From the NCBI GenBank assembly GCA_016198885.1, contig JACQHV010000237.1, positions 1 through 7,493 of the forward strand: a stretch of DNA of 7,493 nt, read 5' to 3'. The notes beneath the pieces were generated by a model that did not search any database, had not been told where the DNA came from, and saw nothing but the letters and a program-made list of their open reading frames with translations. Position numbers and translations under genes: made by a program. This document shows, piece after piece, positions 1-6,571 of this stretch. The DNA comes from Gammaproteobacteria bacterium (lineage in GTDB: Bacteria; Pseudomonadota; Gammaproteobacteria; Eutrophobiales; Eutrophobiaceae). Positions within the stretch are counted from its first letter, which is position 1. Every line of letters starts with the position of its first letter.

Positions 1-396
1 CTGCAGGCCATGAACACCGGTCACGATGGCTCACTCACCACCGCGCATGCCAACACACCGCGCGACCTGATTGCGCGCCTTGAAGTCATGGTGATGATGG
101 CGGGCATGGAACTGCCGAGCAAGGCAATCCGTGAACAGGTCGCCTCCGCCGTGGATATTGTCGTACAGCAGACCCGCTTCAGTGACGGAAGCAGAAAGAT
201 CGTCAATATCACCGAGATTACGGGGACCGAAGGCGATATGGTACAGATGCAGGATATCTTCCGTTATCAGCAGGAAGGCTTCGATGAGCATGGCAAGGTC
301 AAGGGCCAATTTCAGGCTACCGGCCGCGTACCCGAATTTTATGAAGACCTGAGACAACGCGGCCTGGCGGTGGATATGAGCATCTTCGGGAAATAA
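1..396 (+). CDS. cpaF: CpaF/TadA secretion ATPase of the Tad pilus, C-terminal part only
   Basis: The frame is open from base 1 (Leu-Gln-Ala-Met), so the gene begins before the window and only its last 131 residues are present; CpaF/TadA proteins are usually well over 400 residues. The visible part has the family's TAHANTPRD histidine box and the stretch ending ITEITGTEGDMVQMQDIF, which closely matches the ITEVTGMEGD...LQDIF region typical of CpaF. Family knowledge: this is a hexameric cytoplasmic type II/IV secretion ATPase that powers assembly of Flp pili by acting on the TadB/TadC platform. The Met at position 10 is internal and is not a start, because the upstream residues fit the conserved LQAMNTGHDGS segment. 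The stop codon TAA shares one base with the tadB start, so translation is probably coupled. The Walker motifs lie outside the window. Confidence 0.95.
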   Translation: MQAMNTGHDGSLTTAHANTPRDLIARLEVMVMMAGMELPSKAIREQVASAVDIVVQQTRFSDGSRKIVNITEITGTEGDMVQMQDIFRYQQEGFDEHGKVKGQFQATGRVPEFYEDLRQRGLAVDMSIFGK

Positions 397-1274
397 TGGA
401 AACGCTGCTTAAACTTGCCGGTGATACATTATTTATAATCTTTACTATCGGCGTGTTTCTGTCAGCCACGATGTTCGCTTACGCCGCTCTTCTCAGAAGC
501 AGTAATTTCATGGCAAGTTACAAAGACACGTTTACTGAGAGTGCCAGCGCCAATATGGCGGACATGTTCATGTTTGTCGATGTAACACGCCTGTTTTACA
601 TCAATCTTCTTGCCATCTTCATCATTCCTGTATTGACCTGGATTATTCTGGGAGACCTGCCAACGACCATTGGCGTTTTCGTTCTGCTCGCCATCCTGCC
701 AGGCATCATGTACCGGGCCATGCGCAAAAAGCGTTTGCGGAAATTTGAAGAACAATTGCCTGACGGCCTGTTGATGATATCCGGCGCCATGCGCGCCGGC
801 GCCAGTCTGAATATCGCGCTGGAAGGACTCGTCAAGGAACAACCCGCACCGATCAGCCAGGAATTTGAACTATTCATGCGCGAACAGCGTATCGGGGTGG
901 AATTTGAAAAATCGCTCAGCAACATGGACAAACGCATGCCCATACAGGACTTTGCCATGCTGACATCCGCCTTGCGCATCAACCGTGAGATCGGTGGTAA
1001 TCTCGCCGAGATCCTGGAATCGCTCGCTGAGACCCTGCGGCGAAAGCATATGATGGAAGGCAAGATCGACAGTCTTACTGCACAGGGTAAATTACAGGGA
1101 ATCGTGATGACCGGTTTGCCCATCCTGCTGGGTGTCCTGTTGTATTTCCTGGAACCTGCGTCCATGGAAAAACTCTGGACCACCACGATCGGTTATGTAG
1201 TGCTTGGGATTATTCTCATCATGGAAACCATGGGATACATCATGATCCGCAAGATCACCACTATTGATGTGTAA
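396..1274 (+). CDS. tadB: TadB, inner-membrane platform protein of the Tad pilus (T2SSF domain)
   Basis: A 292-residue membrane protein. Predicted helices by eye lie near residues 10-32, 67-85, 88-106, 235-252 and 262-284. Between them is a cytoplasmic T2SSF (GspF-like) domain at about 118-244. It opens with the typical E-E-Q-L-P-D-G-L segment and a GAMRAGASL turn, and contains the INREIGGNLAEILE stretch characteristic of TadB. Family knowledge: TadB and TadC together form the inner-membrane platform that couples the CpaF ATPase to pilin extraction and polymerisation. The ATG overlaps the cpaF stop by one base (TAATG) and no strong ribosome site is seen, so initiation probably depends on translation of cpaF. 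Length and domain order are normal for the family. TadB rather than TadC is called from gene order and from the INREIGGNL-type sequence. Confidence 0.94.
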   Translation: METLLKLAGDTLFIIFTIGVFLSATMFAYAALLRSSNFMASYKDTFTESASANMADMFMFVDVTRLFYINLLAIFIIPVLTWIILGDLPTTIGVFVLLAILPGIMYRAMRKKRLRKFEEQLPDGLLMISGAMRAGASLNIALEGLVKEQPAPISQEFELFMREQRIGVEFEKSLSNMDKRMPIQDFAMLTSALRINREIGGNLAEILESLAETLRRKHMMEGKIDSLTAQGKLQGIVMTGLPILLGVLLYFLEPASMEKLWTTTIGYVVLGIILIMETMGYIMIRKITTIDV

Positions 1275-1280
1275 AAAAAG

Positions 1281-2192
1281 ATGAACGAAAAACTGCAAGC
1301 TGTTATTGAAGAACATTCCCTGTTGCTGGATGGCGCCTCGCTAAGCACCGGACTGTGCGTATTGCTCGGGCTGCTGGCGATCCATTACCTGAGTTTGATG
1401 GTAACTGAGGAAGATCGCACCTACATGGATCCGTTGCCCTTTGGCCTGCGGCTTATCTGGCCAATAATACAGATCATCAGCTTTTTCTTCTGTTCATTAC
1501 TGCCTTATGAACTCATGGAGCGTGTGGAGAAACGCCTGCAGCATACCGGCGTCAGTTACCTGCTCACGGCAGAACAATTTATCGCCTTGCGCATTATCAG
1601 CACCATCGGTGGTCTTCTCTTCGGCATCATCCTCGTCAGTGCGGTAAAAGATGGAGAACCCATCTGGGCATTCTTTACCCTGATCATAGGGTTTATTTTA
1701 CCGGACATCTGGTTGCGCGATACGCGCAAACGCAGGGAGTCAGCTGTCATACGGGCCATGCCGGTGTATCTTGATTTCATTACCATGGCCGTTGAGGCCG
1801 GTCTCAACCTGCAGGGGGCTTTGGCCCAGGCGATGGAAAAGGCACCACCCAGTCCTTTACGCAATGAATTCGGTATTGTATTGCGTGATCTGCGATCCGG
1901 CCTGCCGCGTGCTGAAGCGCTCAGGCGCATGGCGGATCGACTGGATGTAAAGGAAGTCACCAGCTTCGTCAGTTCCATGATTCAGGCGGAAAAAATGGGT
2001 TCCAGCATGGCAACCGTATTGCGAGTGCAGTCTGAACAACGGCGCAACGAGCGCTTTCAGCGTGCGGAAAAGCAGGCAATGGAGGCCCCGATTAAACTGG
2101 TAGGGCCTTTGATTATCTTTATCTTTCCTGTGACATTCATTGTACTGGGCTTTCCAATAGCGATGAAATTCCTCTCTGAAGGTATATTTTGA
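1281..2192 (+). CDS. tadC: TadC, second inner-membrane platform protein of the Tad pilus (T2SSF domain)
   Basis: A 303-residue protein and a paralogue of TadB. Hydrophobic segments lie near residues 22-42, 57-75, 104-122, 127-145 and 271-292. The T2SSF domain at about 162-287 includes YLDFITMAVEAGLNLQGAL, the usual TadC opening, and a later SFVSSMIQAEKMGSSMATVL segment that matches the family very well. Family knowledge: it partners TadB in the inner-membrane assembly platform. It starts 6 bp after tadB in an A-rich spacer (AAAAAG) with no good Shine-Dalgarno sequence, so translation is probably coupled to tadB. The TGA stop overlaps the TTG start of the next gene by 4 bp. Confidence 0.94.
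   Translation: MNEKLQAVIEEHSLLLDGASLSTGLCVLLGLLAIHYLSLMVTEEDRTYMDPLPFGLRLIWPIIQIISFFFCSLLPYELMERVEKRLQHTGVSYLLTAEQFIALRIISTIGGLLFGIILVSAVKDGEPIWAFFTLIIGFILPDIWLRDTRKRRESAVIRAMPVYLDFITMAVEAGLNLQGALAQAMEKAPPSPLRNEFGIVLRDLRSGLPRAEALRRMADRLDVKEVTSFVSSMIQAEKMGSSMATVLRVQSEQRRNERFQRAEKQAMEAPIKLVGPLIIFIFPVTFIVLGFPIAMKFLSEGIF
2178..2182 (+). promoter_or_regulatory. Ribosome binding site for the DUF192 gene
   Basis: GAAGG lies inside the 3' end of tadC, six bases before the TTG at 2189. It supports the TTG as start, in preference to the later in-frame TTG at 2204. Confidence 0.55.
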
Positions 2193-2551
2193 TCCACGGG
2201 GTATTGTATCGACAGGATAACCGACTACTCCTGCTACCACATGTCATGCAAACAACCAATCCGTTGGAACGGATGCGTGGTCTGATAGGACGTCCGCCCT
2301 TGTCTCATGACGAGGGATTGCTGATCAAACCCTGTTCATCAGTGCACACCTTCGGTATGTGTTATCCGATTGACCTTATATTCCTCAGCAAGGATTGGCA
2401 AATCAGAAAACTGGTATCCACACTTCAACCCTATCGAATGGTTTGGGTAGCCAATGCGTACATGGTGGTTGAGATAATGGCCGGAACACTCGATAAACTC
2501 AAACTGACACAGGGACTAACCCTCAAATGGGAGGAAACGACATGCGTCTGA
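2189..2551 (+). CDS. DUF192 family protein encoded within the Tad operon
   Basis: A 120-residue protein that is almost entirely one DUF192 domain (about residues 14-114). Recognisable parts are the ERMRGLIGRPPL opening, the DEGLLIKPCSSVHTFGM core, PIDLIFLSKDW with the family's conserved aspartate, and the closing E-I-M-A-G-T segment. No signal peptide or membrane helix is seen, so it is probably cytoplasmic, although many DUF192 relatives are exported. Cysteines lie at residues 49, 57 and 119. Biochemical function is unknown for the family. The gene starts with TTG, overlapping the tadC stop by 4 bp, and its end overlaps the start of the TPR lipoprotein gene by 10 bp. It is therefore translationally embedded in the tad operon, and a link to pilus assembly or its regulation is inference from position only. 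Confidence 0.9.
   Translation: MIHGVLYRQDNRLLLLPHVMQTTNPLERMRGLIGRPPLSHDEGLLIKPCSSVHTFGMCYPIDLIFLSKDWQIRKLVSTLQPYRMVWVANAYMVVEIMAGTLDKLKLTQGLTLKWEETTCV
2529..2534 (+). promoter_or_regulatory. Ribosome binding site for the TadD-like lipoprotein gene
   Basis: GGGAGG sits seven bases before the ATG at 2542 and inside the DUF192 coding sequence. It decides the start: the alternative ATG at 2527 would itself overlap this site. Confidence 0.75.
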
Positions 2552-3012
2552 GGCATTATTTATTCCTAATAGTTATATTTCCACTTGCGGCCTGCAATTT
2601 ACAGAACCTGCAACCTTCCCCGAATTCTTCCGATATCATAGAAGTCCAGATAAGGGCAAATGAGGCCTATGAAAAAGAAGACTGGAAAACAGCGGAGACA
2701 GAATACAAATACCTGACCCAGCATTTTTCCGGCGATGCTGAGCCCTGGTTCCGACTGGGAAATATCTATGCCCGAACTGACCATTTGGACGCGGCAGTTA
2801 TTGCTTATCGCGAGGCCCTGGTACGCGATCCCAAAAACAGCAAGACCTGGCATAATTTGGGGATTGTCCAGTTGCGCCAGGCCACCAATACATTTATCGA
2901 GATGTTGCAATATACGAAAGAAGATGATCCTCTGAACAAACGGGCAAAACACGTGGTTAATTCTGTCTCTGATTTAATGGCGTCTGGTTTTGAAGCATCA
3001 GCAGATGAATAA
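2542..3012 (+). CDS. tadD: TadD-like TPR lipoprotein
   Basis: A 156-residue protein from the ATG at 2542, chosen because a strong GGGAGG precedes it and because it gives a clean lipoprotein signal: MRLRH, a hydrophobic run, then the lipobox L-A-A-C with Cys18. Residue +2 is Asn, not Asp, so outer-membrane sorting is expected. After a short linker come two clear tetratricopeptide repeats (about 33-64 and 66-98) and a third, degenerate one (about 100-130). Asp-Pro occurs at the end of the second repeat, as is usual. Family knowledge: TadD is a TPR lipoprotein of the Tad system thought to help outer-membrane secretin or pilus assembly. The place between tadC and tadE fits, but the protein is short for TadD. 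A generic TPR lipoprotein is the alternative. It overlaps the DUF192 gene by 10 bp. Confidence 0.85.
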   Translation: MRLRHYLFLIVIFPLAACNLQNLQPSPNSSDIIEVQIRANEAYEKEDWKTAETEYKYLTQHFSGDAEPWFRLGNIYARTDHLDAAVIAYREALVRDPKNSKTWHNLGIVQLRQATNTFIEMLQYTKEDDPLNKRAKHVVNSVSDLMASGFEASADE

Positions 3013-3055
3013 TTGGACTACTATTGATAAATTAATGTGCCATATTAGCAAAGAC

Positions 3056-3059
3056 AGGA
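3056..3059 (+). promoter_or_regulatory. Ribosome binding site for the TadE-like gene
   Basis: AGGA lies eight bases before the ATG at 3068. No comparable site precedes the earlier in-frame candidates (TTG 2990, ATG 3005, ATG 3035), so it favours the shorter protein. Confidence 0.55.
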
Positions 3060-3067
3060 TATTCAAT

Positions 3068-3889
3068 ATGTTATTGCACAGGCGGCATACTGGGCAGAGC
3101 ATGGTGGAATTCATCATAGTAACGCCGGTTATGCTTTTACTCCTCTTCGGAGCTCTGCAATTCGCCTTCATTTATCATGCAAAAACACTTCTCAATTATG
3201 CCGCGTTCGAAGCAGCGCGCATTGGAGCAGTATCAAATGCCCGCGTTACGGAAATGGAAAATGCATTTGCGCGCGGTATGGCGGCGATTTATACACACGA
3301 TGATACTGTCGAAAATGTTATTTGTGCACGTGAAACCATCCGTCAGGAAATCACTGATGGCTTCGTTAATATTGAAGTACTGAACCCGACGCCGGACGCC
3401 TTCAGTGATTTAGGCGTGGATGTCAATGGCGAGACGGTAATCCCGAACGATAATCTCAAATATCGCTATCAGACAACCACAGGCGGCCTGACCATTCAGG
3501 ATGCCAACCTGCTGAAGATCAGGGTCAGCTACTGTTATCCACTCTATGTGCCCTATATCAACCGGGTGCTTGGCATCATGCTGACAAATGATGAAGACCC
3601 CGTGAACTGCCCCTATTGCAAGGGCGCCATCAAGAGTAGTGATGCCTTTGAATACGGCTGCCTCAAGAACGGTCGTTTTCCCATCAATGCTCAGGCCATT
3701 GTCCGTATGCAATCACCGGCGATACTGAGTGCGGTCAACAGCAAGATGTCCCCAGGAGCGGCAACGACCACAAGCAAACCTTTTTATCAATGCGACCCTT
3801 CGACGGGCACTGTCAGCGGCAGCATGACTCCCGAAGACATTACCACAAGGACCGGCTTCTGGACACTCAGCAAGCAGACCGGACCATAA
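3068..3889 (+). CDS. tadE: TadE-like pseudopilin of the Tad pilus, long cysteine-containing form
   Basis: A 273-residue protein from ATG 3068. The N-terminus is a TadE prepilin-like signal: a short basic leader (LLHRRHTG), then QSMVEF with the conserved Glu14, and a hydrophobic helix to about residue 37. Cleavage by the prepilin peptidase is expected after Gly9, which puts Glu at +5. The helix continues as AKTLLNYAAFEAARIGAV, typical of TadE. At about 148-170 comes the family's second signature, LLKIRVSYCYPLYVPYINR. Family knowledge: TadE and TadF are minor pseudopilins needed for Flp pilus formation. Unusual points are the length (many TadE proteins are under 200 residues) and six cysteines at 86, 156, 181, 184, 198 and 242, including CPYC. 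Longer starts exist (ATG 3005 and TTG 2990 would add 21-26 residues), but the leader would be unusually long. The gene follows the lipoprotein gene by 55 bp. Confidence 0.87.
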   Translation: MLLHRRHTGQSMVEFIIVTPVMLLLLFGALQFAFIYHAKTLLNYAAFEAARIGAVSNARVTEMENAFARGMAAIYTHDDTVENVICARETIRQEITDGFVNIEVLNPTPDAFSDLGVDVNGETVIPNDNLKYRYQTTTGGLTIQDANLLKIRVSYCYPLYVPYINRVLGIMLTNDEDPVNCPYCKGAIKSSDAFEYGCLKNGRFPINAQAIVRMQSPAILSAVNSKMSPGAATTTSKPFYQCDPSTGTVSGSMTPEDITTRTGFWTLSKQTGP

Positions 3890-3934
3890 TACTGACTTGC
3901 GCAATATATTAATTACTGGATTCAACTCATCACA

Positions 3935-3939
3935 GAGGA
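3935..3939 (+). promoter_or_regulatory. Ribosome binding site for mutS
   Basis: GAGGA lies seven bases before the TTG at 3947. It supports TTG as the start; there is no ATG in frame until codon 33, inside the conserved mismatch-binding domain. Confidence 0.7.
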
Positions 3940-3946
3940 CAGCCAT

Positions 3947-6493
3947 TTGACCACTGCGACGGAGTTATCAAAACACACTCCTGTCATTCAGCAATATCTG
4001 GGATTCAAGGCGCAATATCCGGACAAATTGCTCTTCTTTCGCATGGGCGATTTCTACGAGCTGTTTTATGAGGACGCCCGCAAGGCTGCACGATTACTTG
4101 ATATCGCCCTGACGACACGGGGCAGATCCGCCGGTGATCCGATCCCCATGGCAGGTGTGCCGTTTCATGCGGTAGATTCCTATCTGGCAAAGCTTATCCG
4201 CATGGGTGAGTCAGTCGTCATCTGTGAACAGATTGGTGATCCCGCCACCTGCAAAGGACCAGTTGAGCGAAAGGTTGTCCGGATTTTGACACCAGGCACG
4301 GTGACTGATGAAGGCCTGCTTGTTGAGCATGTTGACAATCTGCTCATGGCAATTCATACACAAGATAACCACTATGGACTTTCGGTTCTTGACATCAGTT
4401 GTGGCCGTCTGGTTGTGATGGAATTAGAGGGACATGATGCACTGAACAGTGAGCTGGAGCGATTGCGTCCCGCCGAGATTCTCATCAGCGAAGAATGTGC
4501 TTTACGCAGCAAACTTGAATCATCGCACACAATTACAGTGCGTCACCCCTGGCATTTTGATATTGACAGTTCAATCTCTTTAATCAAGCATCAATTCAGT
4601 GTCACTGATCTGGCAGGTCTCGGTTGCAGTCACATGCCGCTTGCCATTGCCGCTACCGGCTGCCTGTTGCAATACACTCAGGAAACACAATGTTCAACTC
4701 TGCCCCATATTCAAACCCTGCGTGTTGAGACGCGTATGGATTATATCCTCCTCGATGCTGTCAGCAGACGTAACCTGGAACTCGACACCGCCCTGTCCGG
4801 TATAAAAGATCATTCTTTATTACGTGTCATCGACACGACTTCCACCCCCATGGGCGGACGCTTGTTACGCCGATGGTTACATCAACCACTACGGGACAGG
4901 CAAACCGTGCGTCTGCGTCATGCAGCCATCGCCGCCCTGATTCTGAATAGAAACTTTATCCAGTTTCACGAACCGTTACGCTCCATTGGAGATATGGAGC
5001 GCATCCTTGCCCGCATCGCCCTGAAATCAGCCAGACCGCGTGACCTGGTACAGTTGCGCAATTCTTTGGGTGTGCTCCCAAAAATACAAAACCATCTTTC
5101 AGATATTGATACTCCGTTATTACAAACACTCAGAAGACATATCCGGGATTTTCCTGCAACTCATGCTCTTCTCTCGCGTGCAGTGATCGATTCACCACCA
5201 CAGACCATCCGTGACGGAAATTTTATAGCAGATGGTTATGACGCTGAGCTCGATAAGCTCAGGGAACTCAGTGACAGTGCAGGTCAATATCTGATAAATC
5301 TGGAAACAAGGGAGCGTGAGAGAACCGGCTTTTCCACGCTCAAGGTCGGCTACAATCGGGTGCATGGATACTATATCGAGATCAGCCGCGTTCAAAGCAC
5401 AAATGTACCTGATGACTATAACCGCCGTCAGACTTTGAAAACAACGGAACGGTTTATCACGCCAGAATTGAAATCCTTTGAAGATAAAATATTGAGCGCA
5501 AGAGAGAAGGCGCTTGCGCGGGAAAAGATCCTTTATGATGAATTGCTGGAAAAATTGTGTGATCAACTACCGCCATTGCAAGCCACAAGCTCAGCCATAG
5601 CCGAGATAGACATATTAGTCTGTTTTGCCGAACGTGCCGTTACCTTGAATCTCAATCCTCCACAGTTCATTGAAACGCCAGGGATATCGATTAGTAGCGG
5701 CCGGCACCTGGTAATTGAACAGATACAGACTGAGCCCTTCATCGCGAATGATCTGGAACTTGATAAAGACCGCTGCATGCTGATCATCACGGGGCCCAAT
5801 ATGGGGGGTAAATCCACTTACATGCGGCAGACCGCCCTGATTGTCATCCTTGCCCATATCGGATGTTATGTCCCGGCCGAGCAGGCAAAGATGGGGCCGA
5901 TTGATCGAATCTTCACCCGTATCGGGGCGGCAGATGATCTGGCAGGAGGCAGGTCCACCTTTATGGTGGAAATGACAGAGACGGCCAATATACTCAACAA
6001 TGCCACCTCTAACAGTCTGGTTCTCATGGATGAAATCGGCCGGGGTACGGGAACACGGGATGGTCTGGCCCTGGCCTGGGCATGTGCTGAATATATTGCC
6101 AGGGAAATCAGGGCATTCTGCATGTTTGCCACACACTTTTTCGAATTAACCGCCCTGCCCGATCACATTGAAGGTGTGGCCAATGTACATCTTGATGCCA
6201 TAGAACATGGCGATAGCATTATATTTTTACATGCTGTGAAAGATGGACCAACTGATCGCAGCTATGGACTTCAGGTTGCGCAATTGGCAGGGATACCAAA
6301 AGCCGTAGTCTGTCAGGCAAAACAACGTTTGCAGGAATTTGAAACCATGCATGAACAACCGGCGTATCCACAAAAGGATATGTTTATACAACGACATCCC
6401 CTGCTTGAGGTTTTGGAGAAGATTAACCCGGATGAGATCACGCCGAAGCAGGCGCTTGAACTTCTCTATAATCTCAGGAAAAATTTTAATTAA
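3947..6493 (+). CDS. mutS: DNA mismatch repair ATPase MutS, full length
   Basis: An 848-residue protein, close to the E. coli length of about 853, and collinear with it throughout. Domain I (about 8-120) has GDFYELF, with F36 and E38 as the mismatch-wedging pair. The connector is about 128-250, and core/lever and clamp about 265-560 (including GYNRVHGYYIEISR). The ATPase domain has Walker A GPNMGGKS (616-623, Lys622), signature STFMVEM (from Ser670), Walker B ending Asp695-Glu696, and the THFFEL histidine. The last 30 residues, with LTPRQALE-like ITPKQALELL, match the C-terminal tetramerisation helix. It recognises mispairs and small loops and recruits MutL after ATP-driven clamp formation. 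The start is TTG with a good GAGGA site. Deviations are His-Leu587 for the usual His-Pro, and Gly702 and Arg704 in GTGTRDG where GTSTYDG is typical. It follows tadE by 57 bp without a clear terminator, so read-through from the tad operon is possible. Confidence 0.99.
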   Translation: MTTATELSKHTPVIQQYLGFKAQYPDKLLFFRMGDFYELFYEDARKAARLLDIALTTRGRSAGDPIPMAGVPFHAVDSYLAKLIRMGESVVICEQIGDPATCKGPVERKVVRILTPGTVTDEGLLVEHVDNLLMAIHTQDNHYGLSVLDISCGRLVVMELEGHDALNSELERLRPAEILISEECALRSKLESSHTITVRHPWHFDIDSSISLIKHQFSVTDLAGLGCSHMPLAIAATGCLLQYTQETQCSTLPHIQTLRVETRMDYILLDAVSRRNLELDTALSGIKDHSLLRVIDTTSTPMGGRLLRRWLHQPLRDRQTVRLRHAAIAALILNRNFIQFHEPLRSIGDMERILARIALKSARPRDLVQLRNSLGVLPKIQNHLSDIDTPLLQTLRRHIRDFPATHALLSRAVIDSPPQTIRDGNFIADGYDAELDKLRELSDSAGQYLINLETRERERTGFSTLKVGYNRVHGYYIEISRVQSTNVPDDYNRRQTLKTTERFITPELKSFEDKILSAREKALAREKILYDELLEKLCDQLPPLQATSSAIAEIDILVCFAERAVTLNLNPPQFIETPGISISSGRHLVIEQIQTEPFIANDLELDKDRCMLIITGPNMGGKSTYMRQTALIVILAHIGCYVPAEQAKMGPIDRIFTRIGAADDLAGGRSTFMVEMTETANILNNATSNSLVLMDEIGRGTGTRDGLALAWACAEYIAREIRAFCMFATHFFELTALPDHIEGVANVHLDAIEHGDSIIFLHAVKDGPTDRSYGLQVAQLAGIPKAVVCQAKQRLQEFETMHEQPAYPQKDMFIQRHPLLEVLEKINPDEITPKQALELLYNLRKNFN

Positions 6494-6512
6494 ACCTGAT
6501 GTTAATTCAGGT
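6494..6512 (+). terminator. Small hairpin directly after mutS, possible weak terminator
   Basis: ACCTGA and TCAGGT form a perfect 6-bp stem around the 7-base loop TGTTAAT, starting one base after the mutS stop. No run of T follows (the next bases are GTAACGG), so it is not a classic intrinsic terminator. It could be a weak or Rho-assisted end, an mRNA-protecting hairpin, or a small operator-like site. It is the only notable structure in the 69-bp gap. Confidence 0.3.
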
Positions 6513-6542
6513 GTAACGGCCGGCAAAGGTAATTTTCCATTT

Positions 6543-6571
6543 CATTAATGTATTTCCATTAAATGTATTTG
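6543..6571 (+). repeat. Tandem near-repeat across the permease start
   Basis: CATTAATGTATTTC (6543-6556) is followed at once by CATTAAATGTATTTG (6557-6571). The two copies differ by one inserted A and the last base. The second copy contains the ATG of the downstream gene. The first contains an ATG in the same frame that is closed after four codons by TAA at 6560-6562, immediately before the real ATG. Confidence 0.8.

Noticed and set aside
1..6. The window begins with CTGCAG, a PstI site, suggesting a cloning boundary.
   Set aside because: The bases encode Leu-Gln of the conserved LQAMNTGH segment of CpaF, so the match is explained by coding sequence and chance.
781..806. GC-rich palindromic stretch with two GGCGCC blocks in tadB.
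   Set aside because: It encodes the conserved SGAMRAGAS turn of the T2SSF domain, and the repeated Gly-Ala codons explain the symmetry.
31..1978. Minus-strand and alternative-frame open frames within cpaF, tadB and tadC.
   Set aside because: The plus-strand proteins are clearly recognised members of the Tad families; the others have shadow-like compositions rich in Arg, Ser and His.
2990..3067. Upstream starts for tadE (TTG 2990, ATG 3005, ATG 3035).
   Set aside because: They would put an unusual extension before the short basic leader typical of TadE, and lack a good ribosome site; the ATG at 3068 has AGGA at proper spacing.
3896..3925. Possible sigma70 promoter before mutS (TTGCGC and TATATT).
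   Set aside because: The two boxes are almost adjacent, and neither has a partner at 16-18 bp spacing.
5192..6136. Long open frames on the minus strand inside mutS (up to about 170 codons).
   Set aside because: They lie wholly opposite a strongly conserved gene, have no ribosome sites I could see and resemble no family; they are shadow frames.
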